In this document: one piece after another, positions 16,948-26,637 of the stretch
Layout: every line of letters starts with the position of its first letter
Numbering within the stretch: position 1 is the first letter of the stretch
Assembly (NCBI GenBank): GCA_963831605.1
Contig: CAWHQR010000008.1
Span: 1 to 64,000 of the forward strand
Source of the DNA: DASUPK01 sp963831605
GTDB lineage: Bacteria; Actinomycetota; Thermoleophilia; Solirubrobacterales; 70-9
Reading direction: 5' to 3'
Length of the DNA: 64,000 nucleotides
The notes under the pieces: generated by a model
What the model saw: the letters and a program-made list of their open reading frames with translations, nothing else
Told to the model about the DNA's origin: nothing
Databases searched by the model: none
Made by a program: the position numbers and the translations under genes

Positions 16948-16980
16948 CTACCCGGGGTAGGAAAATGCTACCTTAGGTAG
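16948..16980. promoter_or_regulatory. two tandem palindromes, likely TetR operators
   Basis: CTACC-CGG-GGTAG (16948-16960) and CTACC-TTA-GGTAG (16968-16980) share identical arms and have centres 20 bp apart, two helical turns, so they could be bound on one face. They end four bases before the ATG of the TetR gene, which suggests autoregulation. Confidence 0.7.
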
Positions 16981-16983
16981 GAA

Positions 16984-17637
16984 ATGGCGACCCGGACCGA
17001 GGAGAAGGCTCAGCCACGCAAGCGCGCAGCTCATCTCGGGCCCGAGCGACGGAGGCCCGAGGTTCTCGACGCGGCGCTCAAGCTCTTCCTGAAGGGCGGC
17101 TACGACGGGACCTCGATGCAGGCCGTCGCCAACCAGGCCGGCGTCACCAAGCCCGTCGTCTACGCCTGCTTCGACAGCAAAGACGAGCTCTTCCGCGCAC
17201 TGCTCCGCCGCGAGGAGGACCGGATCCTGGCCGAGATCCAGGAGGCCTTCAAGGACGCGGACCTCTCCGACCCCGAGACGACCCTGAGCGAGGGCTTCAC
17301 CGGCTTCCTGCGGGCGGTCGGCGACTCGCCCGACGTCTACCGGCTCGTCTTCATGGGCGAGGGCGGGGGCAACACCGCCGTCGCCGACCGGATCCAGCGC
17401 GGGCGCCAGGCGCAGGTCGACTCGCTCAGCGCGCTGGCGCAGAGCTGGCTCGAGGACCGCAACGGCACTCACTCGAAGGCGGAGATCGAGAAGACCTCCC
17501 GCCTGGTGGGCAACTCGATCGCCGGCCTGGGCGAGGCAGGCGCGCGCCTGCTGCTCTCCGGCGAGGACGACTGGACGCCGGAGACCCTCGGCCGCGAGCT
17601 CGGCCGGTTGGCCGCCGCGGCTCAGTCCGCCGTCTAG
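16984..17637 (+). CDS. TetR-family transcriptional regulator
   Basis: The intact 217-residue protein has the TetR DNA-binding domain at residues 25-70 (VLDAALKLFLKGGYDGTSMQAVANQAGVTKPVVYACFDSKDELF region, with the helix-turn-helix at AVANQAGVTKPVVYACF). The C-terminal domain is all helical and would bind a ligand. Two palindromes lie directly upstream. The next gene, an SDR at 17753, has its own, related operators, so this regulator could act on either. Confidence 0.93.
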   Translation: MATRTEEKAQPRKRAAHLGPERRRPEVLDAALKLFLKGGYDGTSMQAVANQAGVTKPVVYACFDSKDELFRALLRREEDRILAEIQEAFKDADLSDPETTLSEGFTGFLRAVGDSPDVYRLVFMGEGGGNTAVADRIQRGRQAQVDSLSALAQSWLEDRNGTHSKAEIEKTSRLVGNSIAGLGEAGARLLLSGEDDWTPETLGRELGRLAAAAQSAV

Positions 17638-17691
17638 CCCGCTCCGAGCGAGCTTCTCACCGGTTCCTCCCGACGGCCTCCGAATCCTGTG

Positions 17692-17719
17692 CTACGGTGC
17701 CGTAGCTACGGTTCCGTAG
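17692..17719. promoter_or_regulatory. two adjacent palindromes upstream of the SDR operon
   Basis: CTACGG-TG-CCGTAG (17692-17705) and CTACGG-TT-CCGTAG (17706-17719) are perfect 14-bp palindromes placed end to end, 34 bp before the SDR start. The arms begin with CTAC like the operators at 16948 but differ after that, so they may belong to the second TetR (20173) encoded at the end of this operon. Confidence 0.7.
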
Positions 17720-17752
17720 GAAATATCGAACGGGAAAGGCAGGACTGAGCGC

Positions 17753-18619
17753 ATGGCGCGTTACGAGATCCCCGGCAGGGTGGTGCTGATCACCGGCGCC
17801 GCAAACGGCATCGGCCGCGACGTCGCTCGCCGGCTCGCGCCGATGGGCGCGAAGCTGGCGCTGATCGACCGCGACGCCGAGGGCGTCGAGCGTGCGGCCG
17901 CGGAGATCGATGGCGAGGCCGAGCCCTTCGTCGCCGACGTGGGCGAGCGCGACTCGATCGTCGCCGCGATCGAGGCCGCCCGCAAGCGCTTCGGCGGCAT
18001 CGACGTGGCGGTGGCGAGCGCCGGGATCAGCGGCACGCCGCAGCCCTCGACGCTGGTGAGCGACGAGGAGTTCGAGCGCGTCATCCGGATCAATCTGCTC
18101 GGCGTCTGGTGGACGCTCTCGCACGTGATGCCCGACGTGATCGAGCGCCAGGGCTACATGCTGCCGATCGCCTCGCTGGCGGCGGCGGTGCCGACGCCGC
18201 TGATCGCCGCCTACGGCGCGAGCAAGTCCGCGGTCCACTCGATGGGCCGCACGCTTCGCTTCGAGCTCGCCCACACCGGCGCCAAGGTGGGAGTCGCCTA
18301 CTTCGGAGAGATCGACACGGACATGACCCGGACCGCGAACAAGGTTCCGGTCGTCGAGCGCTCCCTGAAGAACATCCCAGAGCCTCTGCAGCGCATCCAG
18401 CCGGTCGAGGTCGCGAGCAAGGCGATCGTCCGCGGGATCGAGAAGCGCTCGCGGCGGGTCTGCGTGCCGCGCTGGGTGAACTGGGCCGTGTCGTGGAACG
18501 GGCTCGCCGGGCCGATCGAGGGACTCATCGCCCGCGACCCGCGCCTCGCGCGCAATTGGAAGCAGACACACGCCGAGGCCGAGCAGGCTGCCGAGAAGCT
18601 GGAGGAGGTCGCCAAGTGA
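17753..18619 (+). CDS. short-chain dehydrogenase/reductase
   Basis: The 288-residue SDR has the NAD(P) motif TGAANGIG at residue 15, the ASAGISG variant of NNAG, and the catalytic Tyr-Lys in YGASKSA after IASLAAA (Ser). It would oxidise or reduce an alcohol/ketone. It opens an operon: its stop overlaps the GTG of the Baeyer-Villiger monooxygenase, so a ketone passed between the two is plausible. The frame is intact. Confidence 0.92.
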   Translation: MARYEIPGRVVLITGAANGIGRDVARRLAPMGAKLALIDRDAEGVERAAAEIDGEAEPFVADVGERDSIVAAIEAARKRFGGIDVAVASAGISGTPQPSTLVSDEEFERVIRINLLGVWWTLSHVMPDVIERQGYMLPIASLAAAVPTPLIAAYGASKSAVHSMGRTLRFELAHTGAKVGVAYFGEIDTDMTRTANKVPVVERSLKNIPEPLQRIQPVEVASKAIVRGIEKRSRRVCVPRWVNWAVSWNGLAGPIEGLIARDPRLARNWKQTHAEAEQAAEKLEEVAK

Positions 18620-20176
18620 GCTCCACCAACGGCAACCACCCCGCACCCGACCACGAGGTCGCCATCATCGGCGCCGGTTTCGGCGGCCTCGGCATGGCCG
18701 CCGAGCTGAAGCGGCGGAACATCCAGGACTTCGTCATCTACGAGCGCGCCGACGACATCGGCGGCACCTGGCGCGACAACACCTACCCGGGGATCGCGGT
18801 CGACATCCCGGTCTTCGCGTACCAGTTCTCCTACGACATGAAGCCGGACTGGTCGCGCTTCTTCCCGCGCGGCAACGAGGTGAAGGCCTACATCGACGAC
18901 TACGCCGACCGGTTCGGCATCCGCCCGCACATCCGCCTCGGCTCCGAGGTGCGCTCCCGCACCTGGGACGAGGAGAACCACCTCTGGCGCCTCGATGTCG
19001 GTGGGGAGGAGGTGACCGCCCGCTTCGTGATCTCCGCGATCGGGCCCTTCGTGGATCCGAAGCCGGCCGGGATCGCCGGCGTCGACGACTTCGAGGGCAA
19101 GGTGATCCACTCCGCCCGCTGGGATCACGACTACGACCTCGCCGGCAAGCGCGTCGCGATCGTCGGCACCGGGGCGAGCGCGGTGCAGATCATCCCCTCG
19201 ATCGCCGAGCGACGTCGAGCGGCTCGACGTCCACCAGCGCACCCCGATCTGGATCTCGCCCAAGTTCGATCCGAAGATCCCGAACTGGATGAAGAAGATG
19301 TTCGCCCGCCTGCCCTTCACCGAGCGGATCGCGCGCGCGGTGGTCGGCGCGGCACGTCGAGTTCATCATCGTCTTCATGCCGCTCAACTTCCAGCGCGTT
19401 CCCCTTCATCGTGCGGTCAGCCGAGCGGCGGAACAAGCGCTTCCTCGCGGAGCAGGTCAATGATCCCGAGACGCGCCGCAAGCTCACCCCGCAGTACGGG
19501 ATGGGCTGCAAGCGGCCGTCGGTCTCCAACGACTACCTGCGGACCTTCAACCGCGAGAACGTGAAGCTGATCACCGACGGCATCGACCGGGTGACCCCCA
19601 AGGGGGTCCGCGCCGGCGACGGCACCGAGCGCGAGGTCGACGTCCTGATTCTCGCCACCGGCTTCCGGCTCGCTTCGGACCCGGAGAACTTCCGCCGCAC
19701 GCCGGTCCGTGGCCGCGATGGCTTCGACCTCGCGACCCACGTACGAGGAGCACCGGCTGAAGGCGTACGAGTCGATCTCGATGCCCGGCCTGCCCAACCA
19801 CTTCATGATCTTCGGCCCCTACGGATGGACCGGGGCGTCGTGGCACGTGCTGGTGGAGACCGCGTCCACCCACATCTCCCGCGTCTTGGAGGAGACCTAC
19901 CGGGAGGGCGCCACCTGCGTCGAGGTCTCCGAGGAGGCGACCGACCGCTACCACTCGGGCGTGCTCGAGCGGATGTCCCGCTCGCTCTGGTTCTCCAACC
20001 GCTGCGACGGCGCCAACAGCTACTACTTCGACCACCACGGCGACGTGCCCTACGTGCGGCCGACCTCCGGCCGCGAGGCGATGAAGGCCGCCCGGAGCTT
20101 CCGCCTCTCCGACTATCGATACGACAGCCTGCGCCGCGCACCAGAGCCCGCCGAGCCGGAGAAGGTCTCCGCGTGA
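18616..20176 (+). CDS. Baeyer-Villiger-type FAD monooxygenase (four frameshifts)
   Basis: These enzymes insert oxygen next to a ketone using FAD and NADPH. The N-terminus has GAGFGG (FAD), followed by GGTWRDNTYPG, the BVMO fingerprint FEGKVIHSARWD, and a second Rossmann motif IVGTGASAVQ. C-terminal LILATGFR and FGPYGWTGAS complete the pattern. The span of 1561 nt exceeds a 519-codon frame by four, and four single extra bases (near 19210, 19350, 19402 and 19741) restore it. The start GTG overlaps the SDR stop and the end overlaps the TetR start. Confidence 0.92.
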
Positions 20177-20811
20177 CCCCGTCCAAGAAGACCGCGACCG
20201 AGCAGAAGACCCGCCGCTACGCGCCCCGCCTGCCGCCGGAGGAGCGGCGCGAACAGCTGCTCGACGCGGCCCTCTCGCTGGTCGCCGAGAAGGGCTACGA
20301 GTCGGTCTCGATGGAGGGGATCGCCCGGCAGGCCGGGGTGACCAAACCGGTCGTCTACGACCTGTTCGGCTCCCTGGCCGACCTGCTCGAGGCGTTGCTG
20401 GAGCGGGAGGAGGAGCGGGCGCTCAACCAGCTCGCCGAGCTGATGCCGACGCCGGCCGAGGACGCCGACCCGGCCAAGGTCCTGGTCGACGGCCTCGACG
20501 CGTTCCTGCGCGCCATCGAGACGCGGCCGGACGCCTGGCGGCTCTCGCTGATGCCGATCGAGGCGCAGCCCGGGATCGTGCGCGAGCAGGTCGAGCGGGA
20601 CCGGACCGCGGTGGCGAAGCAGCTCGACTCGATCGTTCGCTGGGGAGTCGAGCGGCTCGACGTGCCGATCTCCGACGTCGACCTGCTCGTCCAGACCATC
20701 ATGAGGCTCGCCGAGCAGGGCGGGCGGCTCCACCTCAACGACCCCGAGGCCTATCCGCGCGAGCGGATCACCTCGTTCGCGGCCAGTCTCCTCGAAAGCG
20801 TTCGCGGCTGA
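20173..20811 (+). CDS. TetR-family regulator of the SDR/BVMO operon
   Basis: The GTG at 20173 overlaps the monooxygenase stop. The 212 residues start with a basic tail and a TetR DNA-binding domain (LLDAALSLVAEKGYESVSME, then IARQAGVTKPVVYDLF). The rest is a helical ligand domain. As the third gene of the operon it probably represses the palindromic operators at 17692-17719. The frame is intact. Confidence 0.92.
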   Translation: MTPSKKTATEQKTRRYAPRLPPEERREQLLDAALSLVAEKGYESVSMEGIARQAGVTKPVVYDLFGSLADLLEALLEREEERALNQLAELMPTPAEDADPAKVLVDGLDAFLRAIETRPDAWRLSLMPIEAQPGIVREQVERDRTAVAKQLDSIVRWGVERLDVPISDVDLLVQTIMRLAEQGGRLHLNDPEAYPRERITSFAASLLESVRG

Positions 20812-20816
20812 TGGGG

Positions 20817-21101
20817 CTACCCGATCTCGCCCTCGACCACGATCTCACCCTTGTCGACCGAGGCTCGGGTGCCCGGAGTATCGGAGCTGTCCATCGCCTG
20901 CATGATCTCATCGGCCTTCTGCATGTCCGCCTCGCTCCCGTAGAACTGCAGCACGGCCGCCGTGCCCTGGGACTCGTCGACCACGATCTGCAGCTTGGTG
21001 GGCGGCATCCCCTCGGGCGGCTCGTTGTTCGCGACATCGTTCTTGATGCGGTCCAGCTGCGACGTGTCGACGTCGGTGAACCTGACCACTCGTGCGTACA
21101 T
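20817..21101 (-). CDS. small dimeric alpha/beta-barrel-like protein
   Basis: The intact 94-residue protein (MYARVVRFTDVDTSQLDRI, later GTAAVLQFYGSEADMQKADE) fits the ferredoxin-like fold of ABM/Dabb-type proteins, which form dimers. No catalytic residues can be named. It is convergent with the TetR gene and lies about 80 bp from the NTF2-like gene, on the same strand. Confidence 0.65.
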   Translation of the reverse strand: MYARVVRFTDVDTSQLDRIKNDVANNEPPEGMPPTKLQIVVDESQGTAAVLQFYGSEADMQKADEIMQAMDSSDTPGTRASVDKGEIVVEGEIG

Positions 21102-21182
21102 CGTTTCCTCCTCCGTAGTTGAGCGACGTAGTCCTATACGAATACGGCCCGTTACGGGGAATTCGGTAATCGACCCGGCCGG

Positions 21183-21594
21183 CTAGCCCTTCGCGTTCCT
21201 CTCGGCGGCCGCATCGAGCGCCGCCTGCTTCGAGTCCAGCCCGAGGATGGCGTAGATCCATCTTCCGTCCCGGAACTCGAAGAGATCGAACTGCCGCAGG
21301 TCGATCGAGATGCCGCTGCCCTTGCCCTGGCCGATCCAGTGAGATGCGCAGATCACGCAGTCGCCGACCGCCGTGTACTCCTCGATCTCGGCGCGCAGCT
21401 CGTCGAAGGCATCGACCCAGAGCTCCCAGGCCTTCCGGATCGCCTCCTTCCCCTTCAGCGCCTGATCCTGGTCTGGGGCATTCGCCAGATCGAGCATCTC
21501 GGCGTCTGGAGCGACGAGCTCCATGAACCCGTCGGGATCGCCGGCGTTGAAGGCTCGCGTTCGCCTGCTTGGTCAGCTCGACGTTGTCGGGCAC
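21183..21594 (-). CDS. SnoaL/NTF2-like protein (one frameshift)
   Basis: The second NTF2-like protein of the window: MPDNVELTKQANA, then in another frame PDGFMELVAPDAEM, KGKEAIRKAWELW and FEFRDGRWIYAILGLD. The 412-nt span is one base too long, so a single insertion near 21553 accounts for the break. Its start faces the MpaB-type gene and the palindrome at 21627. Confidence 0.8.
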
Positions 21595-21626
21595 GTCGCG
21601 AAGTATCGACGACTCCTACCGGGGAC

Positions 21627-21651
21627 GGTACGAAGTGATTCGATTCGTACC
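21627..21651. promoter_or_regulatory. perfect inverted repeat in a divergent promoter region
   Basis: GGTACGAA (21627-21634) and TTCGTACC (21644-21651) are exact inverted copies with nine bases between. The site lies between the divergent NTF2-like and MpaB-type genes and is a likely regulator operator. No regulator gene is next to it. Confidence 0.6.
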
Positions 21652-21690
21652 ATCGCCACCGAAAGTCAGAGGAAAGGGGAACGGAAGCCC

Positions 21691-22683
21691 ATTCTGCCGC
21701 CGCGCGAGCGGGCGGCGGAGCTGGTCCCGCCGCGCGACGGGATCACCTGGCGGATCTCGGGAGACGCCCGCATCTTCGGCGCCTCCGGCTACGCGCTGCT
21801 CCTCCAGGTCACTCACCCCTCGGTCGGCGCGGGGGTGACCCAGTTCTCCAACTTCAAGGAGGACCCGTGGGGCCGGCTGCTGCGGACGCTCGACTACACG
21901 AGCTCGGTCGTCTACGGCGGTCCCGATCTCGCGTGGGAGATGGGTCGCAGGGTTCGGGAGATGCACAAGCGGATCAAGGGGGTGCGGCCCGACGGCGAGC
22001 GCTACCACGCGCTCGAGCCGCGGCCCTACGCCTGGGTCCACGCCACCCTCGCCGAGGCGATCGTCCGTGCGCACAACCTCTTCTGCGGCCCAGCGCTCGG
22101 GCCTGACGAGACCGCCCGCTTCTGGGAGGAGTGGCGCCGGATGGGGCGGCTGGTCGGCGTCCGCTACGAGGACCTGCCCGAGACCTGGCCTGAGCTGCTC
22201 GTCTACTTCGACGAGATGGTCGAGACGGAGCTCGCGGACACCGAGGCCGCCCAGGACGTGCTCGTCTCGCTGCTGCGGCCGACCGCGCCGCCGCTGCCGG
22301 CGCTGCACCGGGACTGGGTCTGGCGGGTGGTGAGCTGGCCGTCGACCAGGGCCGGCTCGCTGGCGACCCTGGGGATGCTGCCTCCGATCCTGCGGGACCG
22401 GCTCGGCGTGGAGTGGGGGCCGGCGAGGGAGCGCCGCTTCCGGCGGCTGTGTGCCCTCACCCGCCGGGCTCGGCCGCTGATGCCGCCGCAGGCCCGGAAC
22501 TTCGGGCCGCACTACCTGCGCTGGCGCAAGGAGGCGATCGTGCGCGGCGACCAATCACCCTGCGGCCGGGGCTCGCGGGGCGAAGTGAGCGATCAGCCGA
22601 TGGCCGTCGTTAGTCTGCCCCGTCCAATTCCCGAAGACTTGATGACAGGAGGCCGGCATGTCGGTAGAGGCGTCGCTCAATGA
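21691..22683 (+). CDS. MpaB/DUF2236-family oxygenase-like protein
   Basis: The family includes MpaB and rubber oxygenase-like heme proteins that cleave or oxidise long-chain substrates. Visible features are ISGDARIFGASGYALLLQVTHP, HATLAEAIVRAHNLF and WPSTRAGSLATLGMLPPILR. The His residues of QVTHPSVGAG and WVHATL are candidates for heme binding. No ATG, GTG or TTG lies in frame before the conserved region; I give ATT 21691, behind AAAGGGG, as a placeholder start. A frameshift or rare start codon near 21690 is likely. The end overlaps the AIM24 gene by 26 bp. Confidence 0.78.
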   Translation: MLPPRERAAELVPPRDGITWRISGDARIFGASGYALLLQVTHPSVGAGVTQFSNFKEDPWGRLLRTLDYTSSVVYGGPDLAWEMGRRVREMHKRIKGVRPDGERYHALEPRPYAWVHATLAEAIVRAHNLFCGPALGPDETARFWEEWRRMGRLVGVRYEDLPETWPELLVYFDEMVETELADTEAAQDVLVSLLRPTAPPLPALHRDWVWRVVSWPSTRAGSLATLGMLPPILRDRLGVEWGPARERRFRRLCALTRRARPLMPPQARNFGPHYLRWRKEAIVRGDQSPCGRGSRGEVSDQPMAVVSLPRPIPEDLMTGGRHVGRGVAQ

Positions 22684-23394
22684 GTTCAAGGAGACCGCGG
22701 GCAGTGAGTCCTTCCAGATGCAGGGTTCGAAGATGGTCAAGGTCCAGCTCAAGGACGAGACCATCCAGGCGAAGCTGGGCTCGATGGTCGCCTACCAGGG
22801 CGACGTGAAGTTCGAGCACGCCGGCTCGGGCGGCCTCAAGCGGATGGCGAAGAAGGCGATGACGGGCGAGGGGGCCGAGCTGATGAAGGTCTCCGGGACC
22901 GGCGAGGTCTTCCTGGCCGACCTGGCGCAGGAGATCCAGCTGCTCAAGCTCTCCGGCGAGGCGATCACCGTGAACGGCGCCAATCTGCTGGCGTTCGACG
23001 CCGACATCGACTGGGACATCAAGAAGGTGGATGGCGTCTCGGGCTTCATGGGCGGCGGCATGTACAACACCCACCTCTCCGGCTCGGGCTATATCGCAAT
23101 TCTCTCCGACGGCCCGCCGGTGCTGCTCGAGCTCGACGGCACCGAGACCTACGCCGACCCGCAGGCGGCGATCACCTGGTCCGACGGGGTCAAGACCTCG
23201 GTGAAGACCGACGTCAACCTGAAGACCTTCATCGGCCGCGGCTCGGGCGAGACGGTCCAGTTGGCCTTCAGCGGGAACGGCTGGCTGCTGATTCAGCCGT
23301 CGGAGGGCCGGGTGACGAGCACCGCCGCCGGCGGCTCGGGCGGCAGCGCGCGTCGAGCGCGAGCGGCGCGCTGGGCAAGCTGATCGGCGGGTAG
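22658..23394 (+). CDS. AIM24-family protein
   Basis: ATG 22658 is preceded by AGGAGG. The 23-kDa protein has the TRAP-like beta fold of AIM24: MQGSKMVKVQLKDETIQAKLGSM, VFLADLAQEIQLLKL and FIGRGSGETVQLAFSGNGWLLIQPSEG. In bacteria the family's function is not established. The Ser-rich tail is frameshifted at about 23350 in a CG run; the corrected end, SSASGALGKLIGG, stops at 23394. Confidence 0.88.
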
Positions 23395-23399
23395 CAAAC

Positions 23400-23427
23400 G
23401 GGGCGACCGCCCCCTGGCGGCCGCCCC
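23400..23427. terminator. bidirectional hairpin between AIM24 and cupredoxin genes
   Basis: GGGGCGACCGCC (23400-23411) pairs with GGCGGCCGCCCC (23416-23427), twelve positions with one A-C mismatch and a four-base loop. It lies between convergent genes and has no strong T-run. Confidence 0.7.
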
Positions 23428-23442
23428 GCATCGCTTCGGTTC

Positions 23443-24313
23443 TTACTTGACGGTCTCCACGGCCAGGAGGCCCTCCTGGTCGTGCGACTTGCCCTTGCCG
23501 TCACGATCGTGGAGCGGGCAGAAGAAGATGTACTGCCCGGGCTGTCTTCAGGTCCAGCGTCGTGGTCTGCGAGCAGTCCGCCGTCGAGGATCGCCGAGCT
23601 CTGGATCCCGCTCGGGTCGACGTAGGACGGGGGCGGCCCGTTGCTCGCCAGGTCCTGCTGGATCTGGCTCGAGCGGCGGCGCCTGACCCTTGATCGGCAC
23701 GGCGATGATCGTGTGCACCGTCGTTGTCGCCCTTGCTGTCGAAGGTGACCTGATTGGTCCCCGTCTTCAGCCCGGAGATGTCCCACTTGAACTTGTCATC
23801 GGCCATCGATTCGGCGGTGACGTTGGCGTCGGTGTCGGGCAGATCGCCGGTGGAGCCGCCGCTCAGCGTGATGCCCGCGGTCGCCGGCGGACCGCTGCTG
23901 GGCCCGGGGCCACCGAGCGCCGCCGCATCCACCAGGACGTAGTTGCCGTCCGGCAGGTTGACGGTGGCCGTTCCGGTCTGGCCCGGAGCGACGGTGCCGA
24001 TCCCGCCCTCGAGCTTCGCCCATGGGGGAATCACGTTGCTGTTGCCGCCGAGCTGCTGCAGGACCTCCTGCTGCGTGTGCCCGTTCGCGTACTGGATGAA
24101 CTGCACGCCGTGGGGGGCCTTGCCCTGGTTGGCGAGGTCGACCTTGACGAGGCCGCCCTTCGCCGTCTTCGGGGCCTGGAAGGCCGCGGCCTTGCCGTTG
24201 TCGCTGATCTTCAGCGAGAGCGTGGTCGGGTTGTCATTGCTGTCGCTGCCACCGCAGCCGGCGATCACCGCCACCGCGCCGATCGCAGCCAGGATCAAGA
24301 CACGCAAATGCAT
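23443..24313 (-). CDS. cupredoxin-like lipoprotein (frameshifted)
   Basis: ATG 24313 follows GGAGGTG. A lipobox (AVAVIAGCGG) anchors it to the membrane exterior. The middle is beta-rich with LVKVDLANQGKAPHGVQFIQY, and the corrected C-terminus has YIFFCPLHDRDGKGKSHDQEG, where Cys and the His residues match a type I copper site; a Met ligand is not clear. Frames change near 23720, 23670 and 23545. It may carry electrons or bind copper outside the cell; it lies upstream of two small membrane proteins. Confidence 0.8.
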
Positions 24314-24425
24314 TTGCACCTCCAACTCGTATTACCCCCGTCTGCCCCTAGTTCCGGATCCCCATCTGGAACGGGCGGCAGCCTCGCACATCTGGCGAGC
24401 GCGCGTCAACTCCCGCGGCGGGCGG

Positions 24426-24909
24426 TCAGACGGGCTTCGTCGTCATCGCCCAGACGGCGACGAGGCAGGCGACCAGGAAGAGCGAGACCAGGCCCGGTGG
24501 CGATTCGGGCCGAGATGCTCGGCGAGCCGCCCTCGCCGCGGTTGATCCTGCGGACCGTGATCCCGCCGATCACCAGCGAGACGATCAGCAGGAACAGAAA
24601 TCCCAGGTCGCGAGACGCCGAAGCCGATGCCGATCCAGCTCACATTGGAGTCCTCGAGGTGCTCCTTGTGAGCGATCCACTGCGCGCCGCCGCGCATCAC
24701 GATGTAGCCGGGGAGCGCTCCGTAGAAGAGGCTCATGAAGCCGAGCTTCGTCAGGGGCGCCGAGCCGCTGCGCCAGGCGGCGATCAGCGAGACCGCCGAG
24801 AGGGTCAGCGCCGCCGACCAGGAGCATCGCGCCGAAGATGTGGACGAAGAGCGGGCAGGTCCCAGCTGTCCGGGCGTGTGATCGAGGCGATCGTGGTCAT
24901 CGCGCTCAT
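24426..24909 (-). CDS. small integral membrane protein (frameshifted)
   Basis: Reconstructed from three frames: start MSAMTTIASITRPDSW (24909), then VHIFGAMLLVGGA, LTLSAVSLIAAWRSG, KLGFMSLFYGALPGYIVM, FLFLLIVSLVIGGITVRRIN and VSLFLVACLVAVWAM. That gives four membrane helices. The His in the first helix and the general layout resemble DUF2269-type proteins. Its start overlaps the stop of the upstream membrane gene (ATGA), and both may act as a pair. Confidence 0.65.
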
Positions 24910-25307
24910 GCCCCCGGCTTCCAGACCATGTCGATGAGCAGCAGCAGGACCACCCAGAGGACCCGCATCCAGTGCGAGAACTTCGCGCGACGATCGATCG
25001 CCGCCGGGGACTCGTCTTCGCCTGGGTTGATCGCCCGGCTCACCTGAGCTCCCGCGCCGGTCGCAAGCACCCAGAGGACGACGGCGGCGATGATCCAGCC
25101 GTCCAAGATCCCGAACTCGGGCAGTTTGAGGGCGAGCCAGATCCCGAAGACGATGGTGCCGACGCCGCCGACGCCCCAGAGGATCTCGGCCGCGAGCTTG
25201 AGCGGCCGGGTCACCGGGCTGCCGAGCACGAAGGCGGAGAAGATCACGACGCCGCTGACCATCAGGAAGGCCGACAGCACGTGCAGGAAGAGCAGCGCAT
25301 CGTCCAT
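24906..25307 (-). CDS. DUF2269-like membrane protein
   Basis: The intact 133-residue protein has four predicted membrane helices (LLFLHVLSAFLMVSGVVIF, ILWGVGGVGTIVFGIWLAL, GWIIAAVVLWVLATGAG and MRVLWVVLLLLIDMVW). The first helix carries a His, as in its partner at 24426. The function is unknown. Translation is coupled to the next gene by a 4-bp overlap. Confidence 0.7.
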   Translation of the reverse strand: MDDALLFLHVLSAFLMVSGVVIFSAFVLGSPVTRPLKLAAEILWGVGGVGTIVFGIWLALKLPEFGILDGWIIAAVVLWVLATGAGAQVSRAINPGEDESPAAIDRRAKFSHWMRVLWVVLLLLIDMVWKPGA

Positions 25308-25319
25308 CGGCCGGCGACT

Positions 25320-26175
25320 CTATCGATAGGCCTGGATGCGCTCAGTCCACTCGTCGAGCTTCCGCTCCGCGCTTCCCACATCGGCCGCGTCGCCGGGTCG
25401 CAGCATGTGGACCGCCCGGGTCACGCCGGCCTCCTCGTAGCGGTGGAGGACCTCGGGATCCTTCGGCGGGATCTGCAGCGTCACCGGGATGCGGCCCCGG
25501 CCCGCCTCCTCGCCGAGCCGCTGCAGCTCCTCGACGCGGGCGATCATCTGATCGTCGGGCGGGATCCGGTTCGGGAACCAGCCGTCGCCGAACGCCAGCA
25601 CGCGCTTCAGCACGTTCGGCCCGTTGCCGCCGACGAGCACCGGCGGATGCGGCTCCTGCAGCGGCGCGGGCCTACAGACGATCCGGTCGAAGTTCGACGA
25701 ACTCGCCGTGGTAGGTGGCCTCCTCGTTCATCCACATCTCCCTGCACGCCTCCACCCGCTCGCGCAGGATCTTGAAGCGCTGCTTCGGGTCCGTGCCGTG
25801 GTTCTCGCATCTCCTCGAGGTTCCAGCCGGCGCCGACGCCGAAGATCATTCGCCCGCCGGAGAGGCGGTCCACCGAGGCGACCTCCTTGGCGGTGACGAT
25901 CGGGTCGCGCTCGATCAGCAGGCAGATCGCGGTGCCGATCCTGATCCGCTCGGTCGCCGAGGCCATCGTCGCCAGCGCGACGAAGGGGTCGTAGATCCGG
26001 AAGTACTCGCGGGGCAGCTCGCCGCCGGCCGGATAGGGGGTGTCCCGGCTCGCCGGGATGTGGGTGTGATCGGTGACGAAGACCGATTCGAAGCCACGCT
26101 CCTCCGCCATCCGGGCGAGCTCGGCCGGCGTCGATCGGCCTCGTCGGTCGGGAAGTAGGAGACGCCGAAGTCCAT
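25320..26175 (-). CDS. LLM-class F420-dependent oxidoreductase (frameshifted)
   Basis: These TIM-barrel enzymes use reduced F420 or flavin. MDFGVSYFPTDEA at 26175 starts it; the body has ERGFESVFVTDHTHIP, RIRIGTAICLLIERDPIVTA, SGGRMIFGVGAGWN and PPVLVGGNGPNVLKRVL, the family's standard order. Frames change near 26140, 25807 and 25685. The substrate cannot be read from sequence. A second member of the family is at 54607. Confidence 0.88.
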
Positions 26176-26187
26176 CGCGGCGGGAAT

Positions 26188-26631
26188 CTACGCGGGCTGG
26201 AGCTCGTCGCTGGGCCTGGTCGCTCGCCAGGTAGAGGATCGCCAGCGGGAGGAGCACGTCGAGCGCGAGGCCGAAGAGGCTTCCGATGTTGTCGCTGGTC
26301 GAGTAGTGCGAGGTCGTGGTCGGCGTGGTAGATCAGATGGGGGAGGCCGGCGGCGAGGAGGGAGATGGCGGCGGCCTGCACGAGGCGGTGCTCCATCCAA
26401 TAGGCGCGAGAGCGCGGCCAGCACGGTGAGGCCGAGCGCCGCTGCGCCGAAGTCGCGCTCGAGGTGCTCGTTGTAGGGCGGCAGTGCGGAGACCAAGTGC
26501 GTGCCGCCGCCCGGGAAGGTGTCGTAGAAGCCCTTCGGCGCCACCAGGATCCAGACCGCGAGCCAGCCGATCGTCACCGCGAGGTAGATCAGCGCGATGC
26601 GGATCAGGCCACGGTGCTGCTGGAGCTCCAT
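26188..26631 (-). CDS. integral membrane protein (frameshifted)
   Basis: The N-terminus is clear: MELQQHRGLIRIALIYLAVT with a first helix reaching VWILVAPKGFYDTFPGGG. Later pieces in other frames are LVQAAAISLLAAGLPHLIYH and SLFGLALDVLLPLAILYLAS. Four membrane helices in total are likely. Breaks lie near 26405, 26305 and 26215; the stop at 26188 fits the last piece only after one more shift. The function is unknown. Confidence 0.65.
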   Translation of the reverse strand: MELQQHRGLIRIALIYLAVTIGWLAVWILVAPKGFYDTFPGGGTHLVSALPPYNEHLERDFGAAALGLTVLAALSRLLDGAPPRAGRRHLPPRRRPPPSDLPRRPRPRTTRPATTSEASSASRSTCSSRWRSSTWRATRPSDELQPA

Positions 26632-26637
26632 GGCCTC

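Noticed and set aside
18616..20176. Programmed frameshifting in the monooxygenase gene
   Set aside because: Four separate +1 breaks with no slippery site or stop codon pattern, and the same kind of break in many unrelated neighbours, fit sequence error better.
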